Origin: Cryomorphaceae bacterium 1068
GTDB taxonomy: Bacteria; Bacteroidota; Bacteroidia; Flavobacteriales_D; Cryomorphaceae
Direction of reading: 5' to 3'
Assembly (NCBI GenBank): GCA_027214385.1
Contig: JAPVXR010000007.1
Location: 62,001-126,000 of the forward strand
DNA: 64,000 nt
The notes under the pieces: generated by a model
Told to the model about the DNA's origin: nothing
What the model saw: the letters and a program-made list of their open reading frames with translations, nothing else
Database searches by the model: none
Program-made: the position numbers and the translations under genes
Shown: positions 1-9,611 of the stretch, in pieces
Layout of the letters: every line of letters begins with the position of its first letter
Position numbering within the stretch: position 1 is the stretch's first letter

Positions 1-769
1 CATCATTTTAGCTTTTATCGCCTGCGAGCCATCGCAGTCAACTCAAGAAGATGATGAGCTTAAGGTCAAGCCCTCTGCGAAAAAAGTAATTGCAAAAAAG
101 GATAGCACAATAGCAGTCGAAAGAGAGTACCCCAAGTTGGACAGTGCCAATATCGAAAGCTTTTTAAGCGAATACTTTCGCGAAAATCCCGAGAGGAGGG
201 TCAGAGTGATTACGCGTGTAGGAACTCTCAAGGTGAAGTTGTTTGACGATACCCCATTGCATACTGCCAACTTTCTGATGATGACAAAAAGAAATTACTT
301 CACGGGTACGGAATTTATTCGGGTAGCCCCTAATTTTGTGGTCCAAGGTGGGAACAACGAAAGCGAAATCGAAAAAGTAAAGCGGATCTTGATAGGATCA
401 TACACCATACCACCTGAATTTAAAGAAGAACGCTTGCATAAAAAGGGAGCCTTGTCCATGGCTCGCGATTACGAGAACAATCCCAACAAGAGGTCTTCGC
501 CGTATTATTTTTTCTTCGTTCACGGACAGAAATTCAATGAACCACAACTAATGGCTATTGAACGAGACAGCGATATGGTCATTCCTCAATGGAAAAGAGA
601 AATTTACAAGACCATCGGCGGCGCGCCACATCTGGATAATCAGCACACGGTTTTCGGCGAGATATATGAAGGCCTGGATGTCTTAGACAAAATGGCTGCA
701 GTGGATACCGATGCAGGCGAATGGCCTATTACCCCTTTAATCATGCAAATTGATATTATCGATGAATAG
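1..769 (+). CDS. Cyclophilin-type peptidyl-prolyl isomerase, lipoprotein (5' end cut)
   Basis: The frame is open from base 2, so the start codon lies left of the window. The first visible residues (IILAFIACEPSQ) look like the end of a lipoprotein signal peptide with the lipid-attachment Cys in FIAC; about 255 codons are visible. The body is a cyclophilin fold: a segment on threat of substrate entry (LFDDTPLHTANFL), FIRVAPNFVVQGGN, KGALSMAR and HTVFGEIYEGLDVLDKM follow the family order. It should catalyse prolyl cis-trans isomerisation of exported proteins at the periplasmic face of a membrane. Its stop overlaps the start of the gamma-glutamyltransferase gene by 8 bases, so the two are probably co-transcribed. 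The middle carries a longer insertion (around YYFFFVHGQKFNEPQLMAIERD positions 500-570) than minimal cyclophilins, as is usual in Bacteroidota versions. Confidence 0.9.
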   Translation, partial: IILAFIACEPSQSTQEDDELKVKPSAKKVIAKKDSTIAVEREYPKLDSANIESFLSEYFRENPERRVRVITRVGTLKVKLFDDTPLHTANFLMMTKRNYFTGTEFIRVAPNFVVQGGNNESEIEKVKRILIGSYTIPPEFKEERLHKKGALSMARDYENNPNKRSSPYYFFFVHGQKFNEPQLMAIERDSDMVIPQWKREIYKTIGGAPHLDNQHTVFGEIYEGLDVLDKMAAVDTDAGEWPITPLIMQIDIIDE

Positions 770-2462
770 AATAATGCTACTATTGGCGGTCTGTTTTTTA
801 TGGGCTTGCCAAGAATCAGGTGAAACAAATACTTCAATCCGAGTTGACAAAAGTCTCGATTCTTTAAAGGCGGGTGTGGCTTGCGCGCATCCCGTAGCAG
901 CCGAGATCGGAGCAAAAATTCTTGAGAGCGGAGGAAATGCGACTGACGCGGCCGTTGCCGTGCAGTGGGCTTTGGCCGTTTGTTTCCCCGAAGCAGGAAA
1001 CATCGGCGGAGGCGGATTTATGGTCGCCCGACGAAATGACGGTTTGACAACGACCTTAGACTTCCGCGAGCGAGCGCCCGGTGGTGCTTTTCCGGGGTTG
1101 TTCCTTGGCCCTGACGGGGAAGTACTTGAAGGTATCAGCACGGATACGCGAATAGCGGCAGGAGTTCCGGGATCGGTAGCAGGCATTTATGAAATGCACG
1201 ATAAGTTCGGGAGCTTGCAAATGAGTTACCTCCTGGAACCGGCCATTGAGATAGCCCGAAACGGATTTCCAATTACTGCCGATCAGGCCCAACGCCTCAA
1301 CGAGAATCGTGAAATGCTCGAAACACGAAATCGATTTCCCACCGCCTTTGTCAAAGAAACTCCATGGGTAGAAGGTGATATTCTGATTCAAGAAGATTTA
1401 GCCAATACGCTTACTCGTATTAGAGATAAAGGTCCGACGGAGTTTTATATGGGTGAAACAGCACAACTGATTTTGGAGGAGATGGGAGAAGGCAGAGGGC
1501 TCATCACTGCTGAAGATCTAAAAAAGTACCAACCGCAATGGCGGAACCCCATTAAGTTCTCATTTGATCGGTATCAAGTTATCTCAATGCCACCTCCATC
1601 GAGCGGAGGTATTGCTCTGGAACAAATGTTCAAGATGGCTAAAATGCTTGAAGTAGATTCAATTGTACACAACTCTACCGAATACCTCCATTTCAATACT
1701 GAAATTCAGAGACGCGTGTATGCCGACCGATCCATGCACTTAGGTGATCCCGATTACTACGACATTCCGTACAAAGAATTAGTTGATTCCACCTATCTCT
1801 CATCGAGACTGAGGAACTTTGAGTACCGAGCTACACCTAGCTCACGTGTAAGTCATGGGAATATGGAACAAGTCGCTGAGAGTATGGAAACCACCCATCT
1901 TTCGGTAGTGGATGAAGAAGGGAATGCCGTTTCGATCACAACAACTATCAATGGCATGTATGGAAGTCGAATCGTCGTATCCGGAGCAGGTTTCTTGCTC
2001 AACAATGAAATGGACGATTTCAGTTCCAAGCCGGGTACTCCAAATTCATATGGTTTGGTTGGAGGGAAAGCAAATTCCATCGAACCAGGCAAGAGAATGT
2101 TGAGCTCAATGACTCCCACCATTGTGGAAAAAGACGGCGAGCTATTTCTGGTGTCAGGTTCTCCGGGAGGAAGTACCATCATCACCTCCGTGTATCAGAC
2201 TATAGCCAACTGCGCATTTTTCAGGATGGATCTTAAAGATGCTATAGCCGCTCCGAAATTTCACAGTCAATGGCTTCCGGACAAGTTATTCCTTGAACAA
2301 GACAGATTTCCTGAGGACCTCATCACTTTATTGGAAAGCAAGGGACACGAAATCGATTATTTCTACTCACTCGGAAGAGTAGATGCCATTAAAGTTTCGG
2401 ATAATGGAATGCTCGAAGTCTGCGGAGATCCACGTGGCGACGATGTAGGAGCCGGGTATTAA
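762..2462 (+). CDS. ggt: Gamma-glutamyltransferase, lipoprotein
   Basis: Encodes 566 residues if started at the ATG at 762, chosen because it is followed at once by a signal peptide (MNRIMLLLAVCFLWAC) with a probable lipidation Cys; a TTG 12 bases upstream is less likely. The enzyme transfers or hydrolyses the gamma-glutamyl group of glutathione and related compounds outside the cytoplasm. Family marks: the N-terminal region with GGNATDAAVAVQWAL and GGGGFM, the autoprocessing/catalytic Thr at about residue 377 in ETTHLSVVD, and the oxyanion GSPGGSTI near residue 470. The precursor should cleave itself before Thr377 into large and small subunits. Length fits the family. It overlaps the preceding cyclophilin gene by 8 bases and is followed after 5 bases by a thioesterase gene. 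Confidence 0.95.
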   Translation: MNRIMLLLAVCFLWACQESGETNTSIRVDKSLDSLKAGVACAHPVAAEIGAKILESGGNATDAAVAVQWALAVCFPEAGNIGGGGFMVARRNDGLTTTLDFRERAPGGAFPGLFLGPDGEVLEGISTDTRIAAGVPGSVAGIYEMHDKFGSLQMSYLLEPAIEIARNGFPITADQAQRLNENREMLETRNRFPTAFVKETPWVEGDILIQEDLANTLTRIRDKGPTEFYMGETAQLILEEMGEGRGLITAEDLKKYQPQWRNPIKFSFDRYQVISMPPPSSGGIALEQMFKMAKMLEVDSIVHNSTEYLHFNTEIQRRVYADRSMHLGDPDYYDIPYKELVDSTYLSSRLRNFEYRATPSSRVSHGNMEQVAESMETTHLSVVDEEGNAVSITTTINGMYGSRIVVSGAGFLLNNEMDDFSSKPGTPNSYGLVGGKANSIEPGKRMLSSMTPTIVEKDGELFLVSGSPGGSTIITSVYQTIANCAFFRMDLKDAIAAPKFHSQWLPDKLFLEQDRFPEDLITLLESKGHEIDYFYSLGRVDAIKVSDNGMLEVCGDPRGDDVGAGY

Positions 2463-2467
2463 ATAGA

Positions 2468-2908
2468 ATGATGCACGAAGTTTTAAAAAAGTACAACGAA
2501 GTCAACCATTTCGGTGCACTACTCGGGCTGGAACTCAAAGTGATCAAACCGGGTGAGGTCGAATACCGAATGGAGATAAAAGAGGAGCACCTCTCCAACC
2601 CTTTGGCAGCCCATGGCGGAGCTATCTCCGCAATGATGGATGCCATACTCGGTGTGGCAGCGCTTTCACTGGCGGTAGAAAACGACAAGCTAGTGAGCAC
2701 CGTGGAGTTTAAACTCAACTACTACACTCCCATAAAACTCGGAGATAAGCTATTGGGAAATGGAAAAGTGACCTTTGCAGGAAACAGACTGATTTCATCA
2801 GAGGGTACCATCTTTATCGAAAACGAGAATATGAAAATAGCGTCCAAAGGACTCGGCACGTTCAATGGTTATCCCGCTTCTAAAAACGAAATACTAGGGA
2901 AAGTCTAG
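2468..2908 (+). CDS. PaaI-family hotdog thioesterase
   Basis: A 146-residue single-domain hotdog protein. The central NPLAAHGGAISAMMDAILG is the HGG-type active-site helix of the PaaI/YbgC group, and the later TVEFKLNYYTPIKLGD matches the second hotdog strand block. These enzymes hydrolyse acyl-CoA thioesters in the cytoplasm; the substrate cannot be read from sequence. Starts at ATG 2468, 5 bases after ggt, so it may share its transcript. Convergent with the acyltransferase gene, 1 base between the stops. Confidence 0.85.
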   Translation: MMHEVLKKYNEVNHFGALLGLELKVIKPGEVEYRMEIKEEHLSNPLAAHGGAISAMMDAILGVAALSLAVENDKLVSTVEFKLNYYTPIKLGDKLLGNGKVTFAGNRLISSEGTIFIENENMKIASKGLGTFNGYPASKNEILGKV

Positions 2909-2909
2909 A

Positions 2910-3665
2910 CTATTTCTCCCCGTCTTCCTCCGGTTGAGGTACATGCAGAAACTCTGAAGTTTGTTTGATCGCTACCATTACTTGCTCCAAAATTTCTTCC
3001 GCCGGAGCATCGTAATCAATGTCAAGAGGCTCGTAAAACTTCATTAATAGACGAGTATCTCTCTTTTTGATCTTGAGCCCTTTTTTGTCAAATGCCCTTC
3101 GGAATCCGTCAATATTAACAGGCACGACAATAGGCCTATTCTGTTTGATGATATGGGCAGTCCCTTTTCTCCCTTTCTCAAAAGCCTTGGTGGTTCCTTG
3201 CGGAAAAGTAACCAACCAACCCGTTTTCACTGCTTTCGAAATGTTTTCGGGGTCTTTTGGATTCACTTCACGCTCCACTGATTTTCCTGACGCTCGCCAA
3301 GTTCGGTCAACGGTTATGGCTCCGCCGTATGCAAAAAGCTTTGGCAACAAACCGCTCTTCATAGTTTCGGAAGCAGCGACGTAATAAACGTTTAGTTTGG
3401 GAGCAAGCAGATAAATCGGATTGCGAATTCCCCGTTTAAACTTCCATTTCGCGGCACCAAAAGCGTGGTACATCAAGATTACATCTGAAAAATAAGTCTG
3501 ATGGTTGGACACAAAAAGCACGTTCTTGTCGGGTAATCTTTGGAGGACATCCATTCCCGCTATTACGCTTTTATTCGTCCACACGTAACGCGGCCACGTG
3601 ATTATTCCCAGAATGGAAATAAGCAGGGATTTCAATATTTTCCACTGTCCGAATACGTTCTTCAC
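2910..3665 (-). CDS. PlsC-like 1-acylglycerol-3-phosphate acyltransferase
   Basis: A 251-residue membrane-associated acyltransferase. SNHQTYFSD is the catalytic His-Asp block; note that His and Asp are separated by five residues (HQTYFSD) rather than the textbook four, and FPQGTTKAFEKGRKG stands where FPEGTRS is usual. IVVPVNIDGFRRAF is the fourth family block. An N-terminal hydrophobic stretch (LLISILGIITWPRYVW) probably anchors it. It should acylate lysophosphatidate or a related lipid acceptor in membrane lipid synthesis, but the altered motifs leave the acceptor open. Stands alone between a convergent thioesterase gene and the end of priA on the same strand, 199 bases away. Confidence 0.8.
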   Translation of the reverse strand: MKNVFGQWKILKSLLISILGIITWPRYVWTNKSVIAGMDVLQRLPDKNVLFVSNHQTYFSDVILMYHAFGAAKWKFKRGIRNPIYLLAPKLNVYYVAASETMKSGLLPKLFAYGGAITVDRTWRASGKSVEREVNPKDPENISKAVKTGWLVTFPQGTTKAFEKGRKGTAHIIKQNRPIVVPVNIDGFRRAFDKKGLKIKKRDTRLLMKFYEPLDIDYDAPAEEILEQVMVAIKQTSEFLHVPQPEEDGEK

Positions 3666-3733
3666 TGCAGGTGAAATTGGTGGTGCAAGATACGCTTAAT
3701 CGCAAGTGTTGTGTAAAGCCTATGTTAGTCAGC

Positions 3734-3758
3734 CCAAGTTTTGTTCTTTTTAACTTGG
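3734..3758. repeat. Inverted repeat between priA and the acyltransferase gene
   Basis: CCAAGTT at 3734-3740 pairs with AACTTGG at 3752-3758 around an 11-base T-rich loop. It lies between the priA stop and the acyltransferase start. No clear T-run follows the stem, so it may be a weak terminator or an operator; nothing else is evident in this 199-base gap. Confidence 0.3.
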
Positions 3759-3864
3759 CCATCGTTAATAAATTCTTCCTTAACTAAGGCTAGGCAATAA
3801 TTTTTTGCCTCGCCCAAATGAAAAATAACTTCAACTAAACCGACACAATAGACCTTACACAACA

Positions 3865-6339
3865 CTAGTAAGGGTCAACGTTTATAATCAACCTGACGGA
3901 TTTGAATTCTTTCTTTGCGAAAAACGGACCCGTTAGGCTTTTCATTTTCTCCTTAAAATCAGCGGGATTCTGATTTCTATGGAGTTTGAGAAGAAGATTT
4001 TTGTTGTAGCGATTTTTCACCCTTGCCACGATGGGGTACTCAGGACCCAGAATGGACTGCTCAGGCAAAATGGTGAGCAACTCGTTCTTCAATTCAGCGG
4101 AACAATAATCTACCATTTCTGCCTCGCGATGTTGGAGAGTGAGCTTGATCAATCGCGTAAAAGGCGGATAGGCAAACTCTCTTCTTTCCTTAATTTCTTG
4201 GTTCAATACACCCTCGTAATTTCCGTGCTTCACTTGCTGAATCAACCATTGATTGGGATCTTGTGACTGAATGATCACTCTGCCTTGCTTCTCTTTCCTT
4301 CCTGCTCTTCCTGCAACTTGCGTCATCAATTGGTAGGCCCTCTCCCCCGCCCTGAAGTCGGGAAAGCGAAGCAAGAGATCGGCGTTGAGAATTCCAACCA
4401 AATTCACCCGATCGAAATCGAGTCCCTTGGTGATCATTTGCGTACCAATCAAAATATCGATTGAACCGTTTTGGAAATCGGTCAAAATTCGAGAGTATGC
4501 ATTCTTGGAACGCGTAGAATCCAGATCTAAGCGTGCCACCGTGGCTTCGGGAAAATAGATCGGTAGTTCTTCTTCGATGCGTTCTGTTCCAAAACCCGCT
4601 AATCGCAAACCGTGGCTTCCGCAGGCAGCGCAACTCGGTGGAGCCGTATAGCGATTTCCACAATAGTGGCAAACGAAACGGTCCTGGGCTTTGTGGTACG
4701 TCAAGGTTACATCGCATCGCGTGCACTCAGGCGACCACCCGCATGTATTGCAAAGCAGGATCGGTGCATAACCGCGGCGGTTTTGAAAAAGAATAACTTG
4801 CTCGTTATTTTCCAAGGTCTCGCGAATAGCATCGAGCAATTCTTTGGTAAAATATCCCGCTTTGCTGTCTTTTCCCGAAAGGGAAACCGGCTCAATCTTG
4901 GGAAGCTCAACTCCGCCGAAGCGCTCGGTCACTTGCACGTAGCCATATTTACCGCTTTTGGCATTGTAATACGATTCAAAAGATGGTGTGGCCGATCCAA
5001 GCAGTGTTTTGGCTCCGTGAATACTTGCTAGCACAATTGCAGCATCCCTTCCATTGTAGCGTGGTGCGGGGTCAAACTGCTTGAAGGAGGTCTCATGTTC
5101 TTCGTCTACGATCACCAAACCCAAGTCAGAAAACGGAAGAAACAAAGCACTTCTTGCCCCCAATACTACTTTAGCTTTGGTAGAGTTCTTATCGCCGATC
5201 GTGTTCCACAACTCTACTCGTTCGTTTTGACTGAAGCGCGAGTGGTAGACTGCCACCAAATCTCCAAAATGAGCCTTGAGCCGATTGATCATTTGGGTGG
5301 TCAGTGCAATCTCAGGTAGCATGTAGAGTACTTGCTTCCCTTTTTCCAATTGCTCCTTGATCAACGAAATGTAGATTTCAGTCTTTCCCGAGGAGGTCAC
5401 ACCATGAAGTAAGGTGACACTTTTCTCCTCGAATGATTTTTTCAAATCAGCTAAGGCCGTTTCTTGAATCGGGCTCAACTCGATAGGGCAGGCTCCGCCA
5501 CCTTCGCCATAGACCAGTCTACCAACTTCTTTCTCGTAAATCTCGAAAATGCCTTTCTTTTGCAAGGTATTCACCTGTGCCGAAGAGGCTTCAGCTCTCT
5601 TTTGTAGAACCGTTTTTTGCACGTCTTTCGCTTCAGTACCGTATCGCTCACTCAATTGAACAAAAGCCATCAGTAGCTCCTCTTGCTTGGGTGCGCGCTG
5701 TACCGATCGAAAGGCAGCTTCTAAGCCCTCTTCATCCGCGCAAGCCTCGGTTAAACGAATGAACTTCTCCACTTTTGGCTTGAAGCCCTCTTTCAAATCC
5801 TCCATGATCAAAATGGCCGACACTTCAAGGAGCCTCTTCATCGTGCGCTGAATATTCTTGATGTCCAGTATTTCTGAAACTTCAGGAGCCGTCATCACTT
5901 CTCTATCATGCAAGACCTGAAGAAGCATTTGCTCTTTGTCACTCAATCCTGTGATATCCCCTTCAAAAGCAGGGTTGGGAATGTATTTGGTTTCGCTGCC
6001 AAGACGCATGGAGGAAGGCATGGCTGCGAGCATGACTTCGCCTTTAGTAGAGAGATAGTAGGACGCTATCCAATCCCAAAGCTTCATCTGCTTCGCATTG
6101 ATCAAGGCGCTTTCTTCGAGAACGTCATCGAGGTATTTGGCGGTGTATCCCGCAGGAGCTCTGTCGTGAATCCGCTCGACAATACCTGTGTAAAGCTTGT
6201 TTTTGCCGAAAGGCACAACTACCCTGATACCCTCTTCGACATAGTCCACCATATTCTGAGGAATGCGGTAGGTGAAGGTCTTCGGGAGAGCTAAGGGCAA
6301 GACTACGTCGGCGAAATAAACTTTCAAGAGTAAATCCAA
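3865..6339 (-). CDS. priA: Primosomal protein N' (PriA helicase)
   Basis: An 824-residue superfamily 2 helicase that reloads the replisome at stalled forks. Order: N-terminal fork-binding domain (VYFADVVLPLALPKTFTYR), winged-helix region, helicase motif I LLHGVTSSGKTEIY, motif II VIVDEEHETSFKQ, motif III GSATPSFES, then the zinc-binding insertion with paired cysteines (LLCNTCGW, CTRC, FVCHYCGN, CAACGSHG), and the C-terminal helicase lobe with GTQMITKGLDF and QVAGRAGR. All eight expected cysteines are present. The first start is a TTG at 6339; a second TTG at 6327 gives MKVYFADVV, which matches the usual PriA N terminus at least as well. Divergent from the symporter gene. Confidence 0.97.
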   Translation of the reverse strand: MDLLLKVYFADVVLPLALPKTFTYRIPQNMVDYVEEGIRVVVPFGKNKLYTGIVERIHDRAPAGYTAKYLDDVLEESALINAKQMKLWDWIASYYLSTKGEVMLAAMPSSMRLGSETKYIPNPAFEGDITGLSDKEQMLLQVLHDREVMTAPEVSEILDIKNIQRTMKRLLEVSAILIMEDLKEGFKPKVEKFIRLTEACADEEGLEAAFRSVQRAPKQEELLMAFVQLSERYGTEAKDVQKTVLQKRAEASSAQVNTLQKKGIFEIYEKEVGRLVYGEGGGACPIELSPIQETALADLKKSFEEKSVTLLHGVTSSGKTEIYISLIKEQLEKGKQVLYMLPEIALTTQMINRLKAHFGDLVAVYHSRFSQNERVELWNTIGDKNSTKAKVVLGARSALFLPFSDLGLVIVDEEHETSFKQFDPAPRYNGRDAAIVLASIHGAKTLLGSATPSFESYYNAKSGKYGYVQVTERFGGVELPKIEPVSLSGKDSKAGYFTKELLDAIRETLENNEQVILFQNRRGYAPILLCNTCGWSPECTRCDVTLTYHKAQDRFVCHYCGNRYTAPPSCAACGSHGLRLAGFGTERIEEELPIYFPEATVARLDLDSTRSKNAYSRILTDFQNGSIDILIGTQMITKGLDFDRVNLVGILNADLLLRFPDFRAGERAYQLMTQVAGRAGRKEKQGRVIIQSQDPNQWLIQQVKHGNYEGVLNQEIKERREFAYPPFTRLIKLTLQHREAEMVDYCSAELKNELLTILPEQSILGPEYPIVARVKNRYNKNLLLKLHRNQNPADFKEKMKSLTGPFFAKKEFKSVRLIINVDPY

Positions 6340-6440
6340 ATGAGGAGTGCAAAATTAATGGAATTACCAACAGATAGCCGTGGTAAGAAAAGAGAAGCAT
6401 TTGAAAAAGGAATTGGGTCCACCGTGTAAATTCGATTGCC

Positions 6441-8192
6441 ATGATGAGTATGGATTTACATTGGATTGACTGGGCGATAATCATAGTGTTTTTGGTCTTC
6501 AGCCTCACAATAGGACTCTACTTCAGGAAGCGAGCTTCCAAGAGTTTGGAGAGCTTCTTTTTGGGAAACCGCGAGATGCCTTGGTTGGTTGCAGGAATAT
6601 CGATGGTTGCCACGACATTCGCAGCCGATACCCCTCTCGCTGTGACCGAACTGGTGGGAAAGAGCGGTATCTCAGGAAACTGGATATGGTGGAGTTTTTT
6701 GGCGGGTGGAATGCTCACAACCTTCTTTTTTGCCAAGCTATGGCGAAGGGCAGGAGTGCTGACCGAAACAGAGTTTATCGAGCTTCGCTATTCAGGGAAA
6801 CCCGCAGCCATGCTGAGAGGATTCAAGGCGGTTTACCTCGGTCTCATTATGAATATTTTGATCATTGGCTGGGTTAACTTGGCGATGATTACCATCATTC
6901 AAGAGTTTTTTGGCACTACGCCTGAATTGACTTACACTATTGTGGCCATTGCCATGGTGTTTGCCGCATTTTATACTTCCCTTTCAGGAATATGGGGAGT
7001 GGCCGTTACTGACGTGGTTCAGTTCACTTTGGCCATAACAGGCACAATAGTCTTGGCATTCATTGTAGTTGGAAGTGAAGAGGTCGGAGGAATTGACGGG
7101 CTTAAAGCCAGTCTGCCGCCATCCACTTTCAATTTCTTTCCAACGATAGGCGAAACAGGAGATGGAGCAGGCAAGATGATGGTTATCAGCTTTGGCGCTT
7201 TTTTCGCCTATCTCGGTGTGCAGTGGTGGGCCAGTTGGTACCCCGGACAAGAGCCTGGTGGTGGCGGTTACGTAGCGCAAAGGATGATGAGCACCAAAAC
7301 GGAAAAAGGTGCGGTTTACGCAACCTTGTTTTTTCAAATTGCTCACTACTGTTTGAGGCCGTGGCCGTGGATTTTAGTTGCACTTTCGTGCATGGTACTA
7401 TATCCCGAACTGGAGGGGGCCGAATTAAAAGAAGGATACGTCAGAGCCATGAAGGATTTCTTGCCGATGGGGCTAAAAGGTCTTTTGTTGGCGGCATTTC
7501 TGGGAGCTTACTTGAGCACCATCAGTACCCAGCTCAACTGGGGTGCAGGCTATTTGGCCAATGATCTCTATAAGCGATTTATGAAGCCCGAATCCAATTC
7601 AAAACAGTTGGTTTTGGCATCTCGAGTGATCACCTTTCTATTGATGGTTTGCGGACTGATCATCACTCAATTTATGACATCGATTAGTGGAGTTTGGGAA
7701 TTTGTATTGGAATGTGGTGCAGGCCTGGGATTGGTCTTGATTCTACGCTGGTACTGGTGGCGCGTCAATGCTTGGAGTGAAATTTCTGCTACTGTCACAC
7801 CCTTTATCGTCTACGCCTTAGGAAAGTGGGTTTTCGATCTCGAGTTTCCCGATAGCTTTTTCTTGACAGTTGGAGTTACGACGGTCGTATGGATTCTATT
7901 TACCTTTTTCGGCCCAAAGGAGAGCGAAGCGTCTTTGAAAATATTCTTCGACAGAGTGCGTCCCGACGGCAATTGGCGCATTTTCCGAAAATCAACTGTC
8001 GAAAACCGGAACAACATAGCCCGACTTGCCGTATGTTGGTTAGCATCCGTTGCTCTGACATATGGTATCTTATTCTTAACGGGTAAGATCATCTTCAAGG
8101 AATGGAATGCGGCCCTGCTCTATGCAGGTGTAGTAGTAGTTTCAGGAGTTATCCTGGTTACTTTCCTCAAAAGGACCAACGTGTTCCGATAA
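6441..8192 (+). CDS. Sodium:solute symporter (SSS family)
   Basis: A 583-residue integral membrane protein with about 13 hydrophobic segments, the length and pattern of the SGLT/SSF fold. Family marks include an N-terminal helix (DWAIIIVFLVFSLTIGLYF), GNREMPWLVAGISMVATTFAADTP covering TM2 with the Na+-site region, and the Trp-rich loop SGISGNWIWWSF. It imports a small organic solute (sugar, amino acid or similar) with Na+; substrate unknown. Codons for two further Met lie just after the first ATG, so the start could be 6441, 6444 or 6450. The following lipoprotein gene begins 43 bases downstream on the same strand. Confidence 0.9.
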   Translation: MMSMDLHWIDWAIIIVFLVFSLTIGLYFRKRASKSLESFFLGNREMPWLVAGISMVATTFAADTPLAVTELVGKSGISGNWIWWSFLAGGMLTTFFFAKLWRRAGVLTETEFIELRYSGKPAAMLRGFKAVYLGLIMNILIIGWVNLAMITIIQEFFGTTPELTYTIVAIAMVFAAFYTSLSGIWGVAVTDVVQFTLAITGTIVLAFIVVGSEEVGGIDGLKASLPPSTFNFFPTIGETGDGAGKMMVISFGAFFAYLGVQWWASWYPGQEPGGGGYVAQRMMSTKTEKGAVYATLFFQIAHYCLRPWPWILVALSCMVLYPELEGAELKEGYVRAMKDFLPMGLKGLLLAAFLGAYLSTISTQLNWGAGYLANDLYKRFMKPESNSKQLVLASRVITFLLMVCGLIITQFMTSISGVWEFVLECGAGLGLVLILRWYWWRVNAWSEISATVTPFIVYALGKWVFDLEFPDSFFLTVGVTTVVWILFTFFGPKESEASLKIFFDRVRPDGNWRIFRKSTVENRNNIARLAVCWLASVALTYGILFLTGKIIFKEWNAALLYAGVVVVSGVILVTFLKRTNVFR

Positions 8193-8235
8193 AAGAGGTC
8201 TGAATCCGAGGAATTCCTCCCTTAAAACAATTGAA

Positions 8236-9132
8236 ATGAAAAATTTTCGCTTTCCTCTATTTGTCTTTCTCATGGGTATAGTACTGTTAGCGGCTTCCTG
8301 TGGAGAAAAGAGCATAGAAAAGTCTGAGGGACAAAAGGCTTTATCACTAGATAGTGCTAAATCCAATTTGGTTAATGTTTCGGGAGAATTATTCAGTATT
8401 CCCTCACCCATTCAAACGGCCCTGTTGATTCAGGAGTCAGGAGCTGAGTACAAACCTGAATTACTGAATGACTCTAAAGGCTATAGCGAATACGAAACAA
8501 ATACTCAAAAGGCTATGAACCTCGGTATCTATGGAACGGATATGGCCTATTCATCACTTTATGAAGACAGCCAGAAGGCTCTATCTTACTTTAAAGCAAT
8601 TGATAATTTGGCTAAAGATCTTGGTGTGATCTCAGCGATAAGCCCTGATTTGGTAAAGCGTTTAGGTGCCAATGCCGACAATCCTGATTCGCTGGTCTAC
8701 TTGATTGGTCGTTTTTATGAAGAAGGCGATGCCTATCTTAAGAAGAATGAGCGATACGACATTGCCAGTTTGGTCATTTTAGGTGGTTGGATTGAATCAT
8801 CTCACTTGAGCGCTCAATCGGCTACGGGCGGTAATCAAGCTGCAAGAGATCGCGTGGCACAGCAAAAAGAGAGTAGCTCTACCATTGTAAAGGCACTTGA
8901 CAAAACTGCAGACCGAAACTTTAAGAAAAGTGACTTATACCAAGTGCTTGACAGTATTCAAGAGGCTTTTGCCAGCGTTCAATCCTCTTACAGTTTCGAG
9001 CAACCTCAAACCGATGCCGCGAAGAAGTTGACGGTGATCAAAAGTAAAACGGATTACCAAGTCTCTGATTCACTGCTCAACTCTATAGCCGCGCTGCTGG
9101 AGTCAGCGAGAACAAAAATTACAGAAAAATGA
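8236..9132 (+). CDS. Lipoprotein of unknown function
   Basis: 298 residues, not recognised. The start is a clear lipoprotein signal: MKNFRFP, a hydrophobic core, then LAASCGEKS with the lipidation Cys near residue 22. The mature part is rich in Ala, Ser, Leu, Asp and Lys and looks mainly helical, with no Cys or evident catalytic motif. It recurs in form as helical segments around MNLGIYGTDMAYSSLYED and ASLVILGGWIESSHLS, which resembles long helical-bundle lipoproteins common in Bacteroidota. The next gene overlaps its stop by 4 bases (ATGA), so both are probably one transcript ending at the terminator at 9565. Confidence 0.75.
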   Translation: MKNFRFPLFVFLMGIVLLAASCGEKSIEKSEGQKALSLDSAKSNLVNVSGELFSIPSPIQTALLIQESGAEYKPELLNDSKGYSEYETNTQKAMNLGIYGTDMAYSSLYEDSQKALSYFKAIDNLAKDLGVISAISPDLVKRLGANADNPDSLVYLIGRFYEEGDAYLKKNERYDIASLVILGGWIESSHLSAQSATGGNQAARDRVAQQKESSSTIVKALDKTADRNFKKSDLYQVLDSIQEAFASVQSSYSFEQPQTDAAKKLTVIKSKTDYQVSDSLLNSIAALLESARTKITEK

Positions 9133-9542
9133 GAAGACTTCTATTCATTATAGCATTGGCTTTCGCCCCTATATGGCAGCTATCTGCCCAATGCGATAGC
9201 ACGGCATACATGGCCCGCGAGTTTATGACGGACGATTTTATTCCTGACGGACAGTCTTATCGCGCTTTGATCTTCGACGGACAAATCGCAGAGTTTGAAA
9301 CAACTTTTTACGGAAACAGCACCTACAGAATTGCCGCCTTCAGTGGAATGGCGAAAGAACAACTCATCTTCTCACTATATGATCAGGAGAATAATCTACT
9401 GTTTTCCAACGAAGAACATCAGAATAGTCCCTATTGGGATTTTGAAATTGAATCGACCCTTGATGTGAGATTGGAAGCTAAGCTCGACAAAACGAAACAA
9501 AGTTCAGGGTGCGCCGTACTACTCGTTGGATTCGAGAAGTAA
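9129..9542 (+). CDS. Exported protein of unknown function
   Basis: 137 residues with a Sec signal peptide (MRRLLFIIALAFAPIWQLSAQ) and cleavage expected after SAQ. The mature part of about 115 residues is predicted beta-rich, with two Cys (CDSTAYMA near the start and SSGCAVLLVG near the end) that could form a disulfide. Not recognised. Overlaps the upstream lipoprotein gene by 4 bases, suggesting the two products act together at the envelope. Confidence 0.7.
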   Translation: MRRLLFIIALAFAPIWQLSAQCDSTAYMAREFMTDDFIPDGQSYRALIFDGQIAEFETTFYGNSTYRIAAFSGMAKEQLIFSLYDQENNLLFSNEEHQNSPYWDFEIESTLDVRLEAKLDKTKQSSGCAVLLVGFEK

Positions 9543-9564
9543 TTTAATCCCTACTGAATTGTAA

Positions 9565-9593
9565 AACGTCTCGAATTCGAGGCGTTTTTTTTT
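9565..9593 (+). terminator. Rho-independent terminator
   Basis: An 8-base-pair stem (ACGTCTCG / CGAGGCGT, one G-T pair) with an AATT loop is followed by nine Ts. It ends the two-gene lipoprotein unit and separates it from the ABC transporter gene. Confidence 0.9.
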
Positions 9594-9611
9594 GACACCC
9601 TTTGAACTATT

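Noticed and set aside
4190-4726. 178-codon frame within priA
   Set aside because: Overlaps the zinc-binding and C-terminal helicase region of priA in another frame on the same strand; no independent support.
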